Assembly (NCBI GenBank): GCA_964353865.1
Contig: CAYGXJ010000038.1
Coordinates: forward strand, 1 to 14,748
Length of the DNA stretch: 14,748 nt
Direction: 5' to 3'
Source of the DNA: RBG-16-64-43 sp964353865
GTDB lineage: Bacteria > Chloroflexota > Anaerolineae > Anaerolineales > RBG-16-64-43
In this document: one piece after another, positions 1-7,113 of the stretch
How positions within the stretch are numbered: the stretch's first letter is position 1
Layout of the letters: each line of letters starts with the position of its first letter
Notes under the pieces: generated by a model
The model's database searches: none
What the model saw: the letters and a program-made list of their open reading frames with translations, nothing else
Told to the model about the DNA's origin: nothing
Translations under genes and position numbers: made by a program

Positions 1-33
1 ATCCACGCGCGGCTGAACCGGGCGCGCAACTGA
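1..33 (+). CDS. C-terminal end of an upstream gene (partial, unidentified)
   Basis: The first ten codons read IHARLNRARN and then TGA at 31-33. The basic tail and the 31-bp gap before the kinase start fit the end of a co-oriented upstream gene. Nothing identifies its family, and ten residues in one of three frames could be chance. If real, the gene probably shares a transcript with the kinase that follows, because no clear promoter fits in the gap. Confidence 0.3.
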   Translation: MHARLNRARN

Positions 34-64
34 CGAGCGGCAGCCACCGGCCTGGGGAAACGCG

Positions 65-1588
65 ATGGAATACATCCTGGCGCATGACGTGGGCACCACG
101 GGAACGAAGGCTGTGCTGGTCAGCCCGTCGGGCGAGGTCGCGGCAACGGCTTATGCACCCTATCCCACCTCCTACCCGCGACCGCTTTGGGCAGAGCAGG
201 ATCCGGCGGACTGGTGGAAGGCGGTCGGGCAGACGGCGCGAGCCGTGCTCGATCGGGCGCAGGTCCCGGCCTCCGCCGTGATGGGCCTGACTTTTGCGAC
301 GCAGATGCTGGATATCATCGCGCTCGACGCGCAACGCGAGCTACTGGGCACCTGCATTAGTTGGCTCGATTGTCGTGCGGGTGAGGAAGCGCGCTGGATC
401 ATGGGTCGGTTAGGCGGCCCGTCCATCTTCGCGGCACTGGTGGGCGCGACCATCACCGGCAAGGATATGCTGGCGAAGTATGTTTGGCTGAAGCGCCACG
501 CCCCGGAAGTGTACGCTCGTACCAAGACCTTCATCGACTGCACCGGCTACCTGATGCTGCGCGCCACGGGACACCTCGTTTTCGAATGGACAACAGCCAG
601 CGTGACCGGACTGTTCGATCTAAAGTCGAAGAGCTGGGATGCCGGGCTGATGCGATTCTTCGGACTGGAGCGGTCGAAGTTCCCGGATTTGGTCGGGTCG
701 ACCTCCCAGGTTGGCGGCCTGACGGCGGAGGCGGCGAGGGAGTTGGGATTGCGCGAGGGCACGCCGGTGATCGCGGGCGCCGGAGATGGGCCGTGTGCAG
801 CGGTTGGGGCCGGCGCGGTCGGCGAGGGCCAAGGGCACATGTGCCTCGGGACTTCGGGTTTCGTAGGCGTGATGACTCGCCGCAGGGTGACGGGCAAGCG
901 CGGTCTCGCGACGATCCAATCCGCGGATGCGACCAAGAACCTGCTCATCGGAGAAATGGAAACGTGCGGTGAGTGTCTCAACTGGGGCGCGCGCGTTCTC
1001 TATGGACGGGAGACAGACGCCGCTGCGTTTTCTCTGATGGACGCCGATGTCGAGGCCACACCGCCCGGGGCTGGCGGTCTGCTGTTTGCGCCGTGGATGT
1101 ACGGTGAGCGATGCCCCGTGAGCGATGAGCGCGTCCGCGGCGGGTTCATAAACCTAGGCGCCAATCACTCGCGGCGCGAGATGACCCGCGCTATTTATGA
1201 GGGGGTCGCATTCAATCTGCGGTGGATCCTCGAGTCGCTCCAATTCCTTTACGGTTTTGCCTGCCCGAGTCTGCGGGTCATCGGGGGCGGAGCCAAAGGC
1301 CGTCCGTGGCTGCGGATCATCGCGGATGTGACCGGACGGCGGCTGGAGACGACGCTTCAGCCGCAGGAAGCGGCAGCGGTCGGTGCTGCGCTGGTTGGCG
1401 CGGTCGGCCTCGGGCTCTATCCCACGATCGAAGCGACCCGCAACGTCATCCGGCCAAGCCAGGTCGTGACCCCCGACAACGGGCAGCACGAAGCGTACAC
1501 CCAGGCCTATCGCGCGTTCCAGAGCCTGTACCCCTCGCTGCGCGGATTGTTCCACACCCTGAACCGCGGAGAGCAAGCGACTGAGTGA
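65..1588 (+). CDS. FGGY-family carbohydrate kinase (xylulokinase-like)
   Basis: A cytoplasmic ATP-dependent sugar or polyol kinase of 507 aa, the usual length for the FGGY family. The N-terminal phosphate-binding motif DVGTTGTK starts at Asp8. The substrate-side motif ISWLDCRAG lies near residues 98-106. Asp241 in GAGDGP is at the position of the catalytic base, followed by the LGTSG motif near 261-265. The C-terminal FGGY signature GGGAKGRPWLRIIADVTGR starts near residue 407. The ATG at 65 follows GGGGAAA with 6-bp spacing. The GQMHG substrate motif of classical xylulokinases is replaced here by ATQML (residues 78-82), so the substrate should not be assumed to be xylulose. The next gene, a phospho-amino-alcohol lyase homologue, starts 66 bp downstream on the same strand and may be functionally linked. 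The family is certain; the substrate is unknown. Confidence 0.93.
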   Translation: MEYILAHDVGTTGTKAVLVSPSGEVAATAYAPYPTSYPRPLWAEQDPADWWKAVGQTARAVLDRAQVPASAVMGLTFATQMLDIIALDAQRELLGTCISWLDCRAGEEARWIMGRLGGPSIFAALVGATITGKDMLAKYVWLKRHAPEVYARTKTFIDCTGYLMLRATGHLVFEWTTASVTGLFDLKSKSWDAGLMRFFGLERSKFPDLVGSTSQVGGLTAEAARELGLREGTPVIAGAGDGPCAAVGAGAVGEGQGHMCLGTSGFVGVMTRRRVTGKRGLATIQSADATKNLLIGEMETCGECLNWGARVLYGRETDAAAFSLMDADVEATPPGAGGLLFAPWMYGERCPVSDERVRGGFINLGANHSRREMTRAIYEGVAFNLRWILESLQFLYGFACPSLRVIGGGAKGRPWLRIIADVTGRRLETTLQPQEAAAVGAALVGAVGLGLYPTIEATRNVIRPSQVVTPDNGQHEAYTQAYRAFQSLYPSLRGLFHTLNRGEQATE

Positions 1589-1654
1589 GCTTGGGAGACC
1601 AATTCCACAAACAGCGGGCAGGGCTCACTCCGGCTCGCCGACAAGGAGGAATGC

Positions 1655-3076
1655 ATGGACTTCAGCCTGTTCGAACCCATCATGGCGGAGCTCGAGAAGT
1701 CGCTCAAGCCTTACCGGGGGGACACCCCTACCTTCTCACGGCTGCCGGTCGAGGGCCGCGACCGCAAAGAGGTGATCGCGCTGATGAAGAAGCTGCGCGC
1801 CATCGAGGCCAAGAAGTGGAAGGACGGCTACGTCTCAGGCGCGGTGTATCACGGCGACGAGGAGTTCATCGACTTCCTGGCCAGGATCTACGCCATCAAT
1901 TCCCAGAGCAACCCGCTGCATGCGGATGTGTGGCCCAGCGCGAGCAAGTTCGAGGCGGAGATCGTGGCCATGACGGCCCATATGCTCGGCGCCACCTCAG
2001 TCACGAGCAGCGACCCGGAGCGGCAAATATGCGGGGCGGTAAGCTCGGGCGGGACCGAGAGCATCTTGCTGGCAATGAAGACCTATCGCGACTGGGCGCG
2101 GGAGACCAAGGGCATCCAGGCGCCGGAGATGATCGCGCCGAGCACGGCGCACGCCGCGTTTGACAAGGCGGCTGAGTACTTCGGCATCACGATGCATCGC
2201 ATCCCCGTGGGGCCGGACTTCCGCGCAGACGTGGCGGCGGTGCGCGCCGCTATGAACGACAACACGATTGTGATCATCGGCTCGGCGCCGCCCTTCCCGC
2301 ACGGCATCGTCGATCCCATCGACGAGCTCTCCGAGCTGGCGCGTGGCAAAGATATCGGCTTTCACACGGATGCCTGTTTGGGCGGCTTCCTTCTCCCGTG
2401 GGCGGAAAGACTGGGCTACCCGGTTCCGCCTTTCGACTTCCGCCTGCCCGGGGTGAGCTCGATATCGGCTGACACGCACAAGTACGGCTATGCCGCCAAA
2501 GGCACCTCGGTCGTGCTGTATCGCGGGTTAGCCCTGCGTCGCTTCCAGTACTTCTCGGCCACCGATTGGCCGGGTGGGCTGTATTTTTCGCCGACGTTTT
2601 CCGGCAGCCGGCCGGGCGCCCTCAGTGCGGTGTGTTGGGCGGCGATGGTCTCGCTTGGGGAGAAAGGCTACATGGAGGCCGCCCGCCGCATACTCGAAAC
2701 GACGGCGTGGTTGAAGCAGGAGATCCGTGCAATTCCTGAATTGCAGGTGATCGGAGACCCGCTGTTCATGGTGGCCATGCGCTCCGATGTCCTGGACGTC
2801 TACAAGCTGATGGAATTCATGACTCAGCGCCGGTGGGGGCTGAATGGGCTGCACTTGCCACCCAGTGTGCACCTGTGGGTCACGCAGCGGCACGCCCAGC
2901 CCGGCGGGAGGGAGCGCTTCATGAACGATCTGCGTGAGGCGGTCGCCTTTGTCAAGAAGAACCCTGATGCGCCGGAAGGTGTAGGTCCGATCTACGGTAT
3001 GGCGGCACAGGTTCCTTTGCGCGGAATGGTGAAGGAAGTTTTGCGCCGGTATATGGACATACTCTACAAAGTCTGA
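1655..3076 (+). CDS. PLP-dependent sphingosine-1-phosphate lyase homologue (group II decarboxylase fold)
   Basis: A 473-aa cytoplasmic PLP enzyme. Known members cleave phosphorylated 2-amino-alcohols such as sphingosine 1-phosphate by a retro-aldol reaction into a fatty aldehyde and phosphoethanolamine. The match to the family runs the full length: VSGAVYHGDEEF near 61-72, NPLHADVWPS near 87-96, the cofactor motif SSGGTESILLAMK near 130-142, HTDACLGGF, and SISADTHKYGY with Lys276 as the expected Schiff-base lysine. The C-terminal GPIYGMA block is also present. Unlike the eukaryotic enzyme it has no N-terminal membrane anchor, as in the soluble bacterial versions. AAGGAGGA at 1643-1650 is a near-ideal ribosome binding site for the ATG at 1655. 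A hairpin terminator follows the stop. The physiological substrate could be a sphingoid base or another phosphorylated amino-alcohol. Confidence 0.92.
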   Translation: MDFSLFEPIMAELEKSLKPYRGDTPTFSRLPVEGRDRKEVIALMKKLRAIEAKKWKDGYVSGAVYHGDEEFIDFLARIYAINSQSNPLHADVWPSASKFEAEIVAMTAHMLGATSVTSSDPERQICGAVSSGGTESILLAMKTYRDWARETKGIQAPEMIAPSTAHAAFDKAAEYFGITMHRIPVGPDFRADVAAVRAAMNDNTIVIIGSAPPFPHGIVDPIDELSELARGKDIGFHTDACLGGFLLPWAERLGYPVPPFDFRLPGVSSISADTHKYGYAAKGTSVVLYRGLALRRFQYFSATDWPGGLYFSPTFSGSRPGALSAVCWAAMVSLGEKGYMEAARRILETTAWLKQEIRAIPELQVIGDPLFMVAMRSDVLDVYKLMEFMTQRRWGLNGLHLPPSVHLWVTQRHAQPGGRERFMNDLREAVAFVKKNPDAPEGVGPIYGMAAQVPLRGMVKEVLRRYMDILYKV

Positions 3077-3108
3077 CGACCGAAAGGCAGGCTGCCGCGA
3101 ATGAGCGG

Positions 3109-3142
3109 ACAGTGCAGCCCAGGCAGCCCTGGGCTGCACTGT
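3109..3142 (+). terminator. Perfect 15-bp stem-loop after the lyase gene
   Basis: A perfect inverted repeat: the left arm ACAGTGCAGCCCAGG (3109-3123) pairs with 3128-3142 around the 4-base loop CAGC. It begins 32 bp after the lyase stop codon and is followed by TTTAGACTC. The T-run is short, so this is a strong hairpin but only a moderate intrinsic terminator. It separates the kinase/lyase unit from the next gene. Confidence 0.75.
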
Positions 3143-3153
3143 TTAGACTCAGG

Positions 3154-3225
3154 TACAATCTTAAGGATCCGTGGCGGCCTGGGGGGTACGCGACCCGCCT
3201 CGATTCGCAATGGCGGTGCTACAAT
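3154..3225 (+). promoter_or_regulatory. Two TACAAT -10-like hexamers upstream of the zincin gene
   Basis: TACAAT occurs at 3154-3159 and again at 3220-3225, between the lyase terminator and the ATG at 3253. Each differs from TATAAT at one position. I find no convincing -35 hexamer at 16-18 bp from either. The downstream copy would put transcription start about 20 bp before the ATG. The location is right for a promoter, but the evidence is weak. Confidence 0.35.
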
Positions 3226-3252
3226 CCGGGCAGCCGACGCGGGAGACCATCC

Positions 3253-5352
3253 ATGGACAGTGACCGACCGGATGAACTGCGCAAAGCCGTTGAGCTCATG
3301 CGGGGCGGGGATTCCGGCGCTGCGCGGACGCTGCTGATCGATCACGTGATGCGTAACCCCGGCTCGGAGTTGGGTTGGATGCTGCTCAGCTACGTGCTGA
3401 CGGATCGCGCGCAGCAGGTCGATTGCCTCGAGCGTGTGCTGCGCATCAACCCTCACAATGAGAAGGCCCGCGAACGCCTTGCCGAACTGATTACCGCGCC
3501 GCCGCCGATGCGCGCTGCCGCGCCGTCTGCCGCGGCAGCCGCCGGTCCGGCCGCAGCAGAAGAGACGCCCGCCACTCCGCCATTTGTCCAGGAGGAAGAG
3601 GGCGCGAAAGGTGAGGCAGGACCAGGCCCTGAGACGGCACCGCGCGGGGATTCTGCGCTAGTCAGCCGCCTGCGCGAGGTGGCTGAGCAAGCCCCGCTGT
3701 TCGAGGAGGAGGACGAAGAGGAGCCGCTGGCGGCCCCGATCGTTTGGGCCGATAGGCTGCCGAGCGAGGAGGCACCGACCTTCGAGCCGGCGCCCGCGTC
3801 ACCGGTGCCGGCCGCGCCGCGGCCCGCGCGGAAGGGCAAGAGGGAAAAGGCGCAGGCGGAGGGCTCTCCGCCGAAAAAGGGCCGTCCGCTCTGGCTGACG
3901 ATTCTGCTCATCTTGGTTAGCTCCACACTGGCGTGCTTAATCATCGCGGTGGTTGTCTCGGTACTCGTACCCGGCCTCCTCGTGCAACAACTCGTCTCGG
4001 TGCCTACCGCAGTCTCTCTGCCCGTTGGCACGCCGACGCTGATCCCTGCGGCCTGGACTCTCCCGCCGAAGTGGACCGACACGCCGACGTTTACGCCCAC
4101 GCCGACGCGCACACCCACACCCGTGCCGAGCGCGACGGGGACACCCGCCTTTGCCACACCGGACGCGACGACGGCGGCGAGCATGGAGCTGATTGAGAAA
4201 CAGGTGGCCAACCTGCGCGGACTGTCGATCGGCGAAGAGGTTCCGCGGTACGTGATCTCGCGCAATGAAGCCGAGCGTGTGCTTTCCGAAAACTTCTATG
4301 CTGTCAGCTCAGTAGCCGAAATGGCGGACGAAGCGCGTGTGCTGACCGCGCTCGGCCTCATCAAGCCCACCTACGACTTGGTTCGCTATTCGCTGAACCG
4401 CATGGCCGACGGGGTCGGCGGCTTCTACTTCCCCGACAGCAATCAACTGTTCGTCATCGGCGCCGGGTTCACCGGCGTGGAGAGGTTCATCTATTCGCAT
4501 GAGTTCACCCATGCGCTGGTGGATCAGCACTACGGGCTGGACCGGCTGGGCGTATACCCGGAATGCGTGGGTGATGAGCAGCGATGCGACGCGATCCGTG
4601 CGTTGACCGAGGGGGATGCCACCCTTATCATGCAGAAGTGGCTCGAGGAAGATGCCACACCGCAAGATATCCTCGACCTTTCACGCTATCGCCCGCAGGC
4701 GTTTGTCGTCCCGGAAGCCTTTCCGCCGCCTTTCGTTGAGAGGGATGTCAACTTCCCCTACGAGAAGGGTTTGGCGTTCGTGAGTTACTTGCACGATCGC
4801 GGCAGTTGGGGCGAAGTGAACCGGGTGTATGCCAGCCTGCCGGCGAGCACAGAACAGATCCTCCACCCGGCCAAGTACGTCGCGGGGGAGTTGCCGCTGA
4901 CGGTGAGCATACCGGACCTGACCTCCGCCGTCGGGGCCGGCTGGCGCGTGATCAAAGCGAATTCGCTGGGGGAGTGGCGGACCTACCTGATGCTAAGATC
5001 GGGCGCCGACACGGCTGCCCAGCTTTCGGACAAACAGGCGGCGAGTGCGGCGGGCGGCTGGGGCGGGGACCAATACGTCGTCTACTCCGACGAGCAGAAC
5101 CAGCACCTCATCCTGGTGGCGCGCTGGGTGTGGGACACCGCGACGGACGCGAGCGATTTCCGTACGGCGCTGAAGTCGCACTTGGGCAAACGCTTTCTTG
5201 GCGCCGTTGTGAAAGGCGCCGCAGCCGACTGCTGGGCGGTGAACGAGCAGACCGCCTGCATGTATTCTGCGTCTGGCGAGGTACTGTGGGTCCTAGCCCC
5301 AGACATGGAGAAGATCACGGCGCTCAAGGCGCAGTTCCCAACGTTCAAGTAG
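3253..5352 (+). CDS. Membrane-anchored putative zincin metallopeptidase with TPR-like head
   Basis: A 699-aa protein of four parts. Residues 1-80 are helical and TPR-like (WMLLSYVLTDRAQQVDCLERVL, then INPHNEKARERLAELI). Residues 80-210 are Ala/Pro/Glu-rich and probably disordered. A single hydrophobic segment lies near 213-246, followed by a Thr-Pro linker (near 277-305) like those before secreted Chloroflexota domains. The C-terminal domain carries HEFTH at residues 416-420 and LTEGDA with Glu453, matching an HExxH...E zinc site with 33 residues between the last His and the Glu. A second conserved-looking block GWGGDQY lies near 602-608. The inferred topology is a cytoplasmic head and an extracellular peptidase-like domain. 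The ATG at 3253, 9 bp after GGGAGA, is preferred; the in-frame start at 3112 lies inside the preceding terminator hairpin. Peptidase activity is inferred from the motif only. Confidence 0.82.
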   Translation: MDSDRPDELRKAVELMRGGDSGAARTLLIDHVMRNPGSELGWMLLSYVLTDRAQQVDCLERVLRINPHNEKARERLAELITAPPPMRAAAPSAAAAAGPAAAEETPATPPFVQEEEGAKGEAGPGPETAPRGDSALVSRLREVAEQAPLFEEEDEEEPLAAPIVWADRLPSEEAPTFEPAPASPVPAAPRPARKGKREKAQAEGSPPKKGRPLWLTILLILVSSTLACLIIAVVVSVLVPGLLVQQLVSVPTAVSLPVGTPTLIPAAWTLPPKWTDTPTFTPTPTRTPTPVPSATGTPAFATPDATTAASMELIEKQVANLRGLSIGEEVPRYVISRNEAERVLSENFYAVSSVAEMADEARVLTALGLIKPTYDLVRYSLNRMADGVGGFYFPDSNQLFVIGAGFTGVERFIYSHEFTHALVDQHYGLDRLGVYPECVGDEQRCDAIRALTEGDATLIMQKWLEEDATPQDILDLSRYRPQAFVVPEAFPPPFVERDVNFPYEKGLAFVSYLHDRGSWGEVNRVYASLPASTEQILHPAKYVAGELPLTVSIPDLTSAVGAGWRVIKANSLGEWRTYLMLRSGADTAAQLSDKQAASAAGGWGGDQYVVYSDEQNQHLILVARWVWDTATDASDFRTALKSHLGKRFLGAVVKGAAADCWAVNEQTACMYSASGEVLWVLAPDMEKITALKAQFPTFK

Positions 5353-5386
5353 AGAAACCGTCCAGTTGTGCGTCTGGTGTGCAGCC

Positions 5387-5411
5387 GGTCGCCAACACTG
5401 TGTTGGCGACC
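5387..5411 (+). terminator. Stem-loop between convergent genes
   Basis: The palindrome GGTCGCCAACA (5387-5397) pairs with TGTTGGCGACC (5401-5411) around a 3-base loop, and is followed by TTTGGTTT. It lies 34 bp after the zincin gene stop and 39 bp before the stop of the convergent permease gene. The T-rich tail is on the plus-strand side, so it mainly terminates the zincin gene, although the hairpin would form in both transcripts. Confidence 0.75.
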
Positions 5412-5450
5412 TTTGGTTTGGGGGAACCGTGCGCCTGGGGGCGGTGACTG

Positions 5451-6296
5451 CTACCGATTGGGCACACGCCGCCGCCGCAGGAGTCCGCCGCGGGGCGAGA
5501 AGAGATACGCGGCGAGGAATGCGGCGGAGGCGACGAGAACGATCGAGGCGCCAGCGGAGAGGTTGGCGTAGTAGCTGAGGTACAGGCCGGCCACGCTTGA
5601 CGCGGCGCCGATGGAAGCAGCGACGAGCATCATGGTGGGTAAACGACGGGTGAGAAGCTGCGCGGTCGCCGCCGGCGTCACAAGCATCGCGGCCACCAGG
5701 CCCACCCCCACCGTCTGCAACGACACGACAACCGTGAGCGCGATGAGCACCAGCATCCCATTGCGCAAGGTCTGCAATGGCAGGCGCAGAGTGGTGGCGA
5801 GGACCGGATCGAATGATATGACGAGGAATTCCTTATAGAGAAGGATGACGATCAGCAACACCCCGGCGGCGAGGCCTGCGGTGAGTTGCAGGTCGGGCAA
5901 GCTCACGCCCAGGACGTTGCCGAACAAGACGTGGTTGAGATCGATGGCATAGGTGCGCAAGGTCGAGAGGAGGGCGACCCCGAGGGCCAAGGCTGCCGCG
6001 AAGAGGATACCGATGGCCGTATCCTCGCGGACGATGCCCTGGCGGGAGAAGAAGCCGATGGCCAGCGCGACCAGAACGGCTGTGATGATGGCACCGACGA
6101 ACAGGTTGCCCTGCAGCAGATAGGCGAGGGCAACGCCAGGCAGGATAGCGTGGGCCAACGCGTCCCCCAGGAAGGCCATGGAGCGCAGTACGACGTAGCA
6201 CCCGACGACGGCGCAGGTGACTCCGACCAGGATCGCAGCCAGCAGCGCGCGCTGCATGAAGGTGTAGGTGAGCGGCTCGATAATCCATGCAAGCAT
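5451..6296 (-). CDS. znuB: Metal ABC transporter permease, ZnuB/MntB type (ABC-3 family)
   Basis: The membrane channel of a divalent-metal importer, most likely zinc or manganese. The 281-aa protein is hydrophobic throughout, with about eight predicted membrane segments. The N-terminal block PLTYTFMQRALLAAILVGV and then GCYVVLRSMAFLGDALAHAILPG is typical of ABC-3 permeases, including the loop that couples to the ATPase. The ATPase gene upstream ends 7 bp before this start. The ATPase stop codon overlaps the GAGGT that serves as ribosome binding site (TGAGGTCAACATG), which implies translational coupling. It is the last gene of the operon and converges on the zincin gene terminator. The family is certain; zinc over manganese is inferred from the regulator. 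Confidence 0.92.
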   Translation of the reverse strand: MLAWIIEPLTYTFMQRALLAAILVGVTCAVVGCYVVLRSMAFLGDALAHAILPGVALAYLLQGNLFVGAIITAVLVALAIGFFSRQGIVREDTAIGILFAAALALGVALLSTLRTYAIDLNHVLFGNVLGVSLPDLQLTAGLAAGVLLIVILLYKEFLVISFDPVLATTLRLPLQTLRNGMLVLIALTVVVSLQTVGVGLVAAMLVTPAATAQLLTRRLPTMMLVAASIGAASSVAGLYLSYYANLSAGASIVLVASAAFLAAYLFSPRGGLLRRRRVPNR

Positions 6297-6303
6297 GTTG
6301 ACC

Positions 6304-7110
6304 TCACATCATGGGCTCGTCGGGTGGGCAGCATTCGTCGACCAGCGCGCCGCCTTCGAGCATCAAGACGCGCTCGCCAAAGGCCTGGCGGATGGCCGCC
6401 GGCGTGAGCACCTGGCTGGGCAGGCCAACGGCGATCAGCCTGCGGTTGAGCAGGACGATCTGGTCGAATCGCGAGGCGGCCAGATTGAGATCGTGAGTGG
6501 ATGCGAGCACGGTGACCCCGCTCGCCCCAAGGCGATCGAGCAGATCGAGAGTCGCTTCTTGGGTGCCGGGGTCCACGCCAGTGAAGGGTTCGTCCAACAA
6601 GAGGATGTGCGGCTCTTGGGCCAGGGCGCGGGCCAGGAAGGCGCGTTGCTGCTGACCGCCCGAGAGTTCTCCAATGGTCGTGTGCGCCAGGTCGGTGAGG
6701 CCCAACTGTTCCAGGCAGCCCGCAACGACCCCACGGTCGGAACCTCCCGGTTGGCGGAGCCAGCCCAGCCGCCCGATGCGACCCATCATCACCAGGTCTT
6801 CCACGGAAAGCGGGAAGCGCCAGTCGATTTCGCCGCGCTGTGGCACGTAGGCAACACAATCCTTGTGATCGCCGAGCGGAAGCCCGTGAATCCGAATCGA
6901 CCCGGCGCGGAGTGGCAAGAGGCCGACGAGCGCTTTGAAGAGCGTGGATTTCCCAGCGCCGTTTGGGCCGACGACTGCGGTTCGGCCGCCCTGCGGCACG
7001 TGAAAAGTAAGCCCCGAGAGGACTGGAATACCGTCGTAGGCGACAGAGACATTCGCCAATTCAAGGCGGGCGGGAGCAGCGGGCTTCCAAGCTACGTTCG
7101 TCGTTGGCAT
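6304..7110 (-). CDS. znuC: Metal ABC transporter ATP-binding protein, ZnuC/MntA type
   Basis: The 268-aa cytoplasmic ATPase that powers the importer. Walker A is GPNGAGKST at residues 48-56, the Q-loop glutamine is Gln91 in VPQRGEIDW, the signature motif LSGGQQQR is at 149-156, Walker B LLLDEP is near 170-175 and the H-loop histidine is His206. VPQRGEIDWRFP and the DLVMMGR block are characteristic of the zinc/manganese subgroup. Translation starts 3 bp after the stop of the substrate-binding protein, using a GGGGAG inside the end of that gene. The C-terminus ends VDECCPPDEPMM, with a vicinal Cys pair that could touch metal or be a lineage feature. A long antisense open frame over this gene is a shadow of its codon bias. 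Confidence 0.95.
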   Translation of the reverse strand: MPTTNVAWKPAAPARLELANVSVAYDGIPVLSGLTFHVPQGGRTAVVGPNGAGKSTLFKALVGLLPLRAGSIRIHGLPLGDHKDCVAYVPQRGEIDWRFPLSVEDLVMMGRIGRLGWLRQPGGSDRGVVAGCLEQLGLTDLAHTTIGELSGGQQQRAFLARALAQEPHILLLDEPFTGVDPGTQEATLDLLDRLGASGVTVLASTHDLNLAASRFDQIVLLNRRLIAVGLPSQVLTPAAIRQAFGERVLMLEGGALVDECCPPDEPMM

Positions 7111-7113
7111 GCT

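Noticed and set aside
4076..4170. Repeat-like ACGCCGACG/CACACCC stretch considered as a tandem DNA repeat
   Set aside because: It is the coding sequence of the Thr-Pro linker. The periodicity follows from the Thr and Pro codons.
3453..4265. A 270-codon open frame on the minus strand opposite the zincin gene
   Set aside because: Its Ser/Ala/Gly/Val-rich content is the antisense image of the Pro/Ala/Glu-rich and Thr-Pro stretches. It has no domain and no supporting context.
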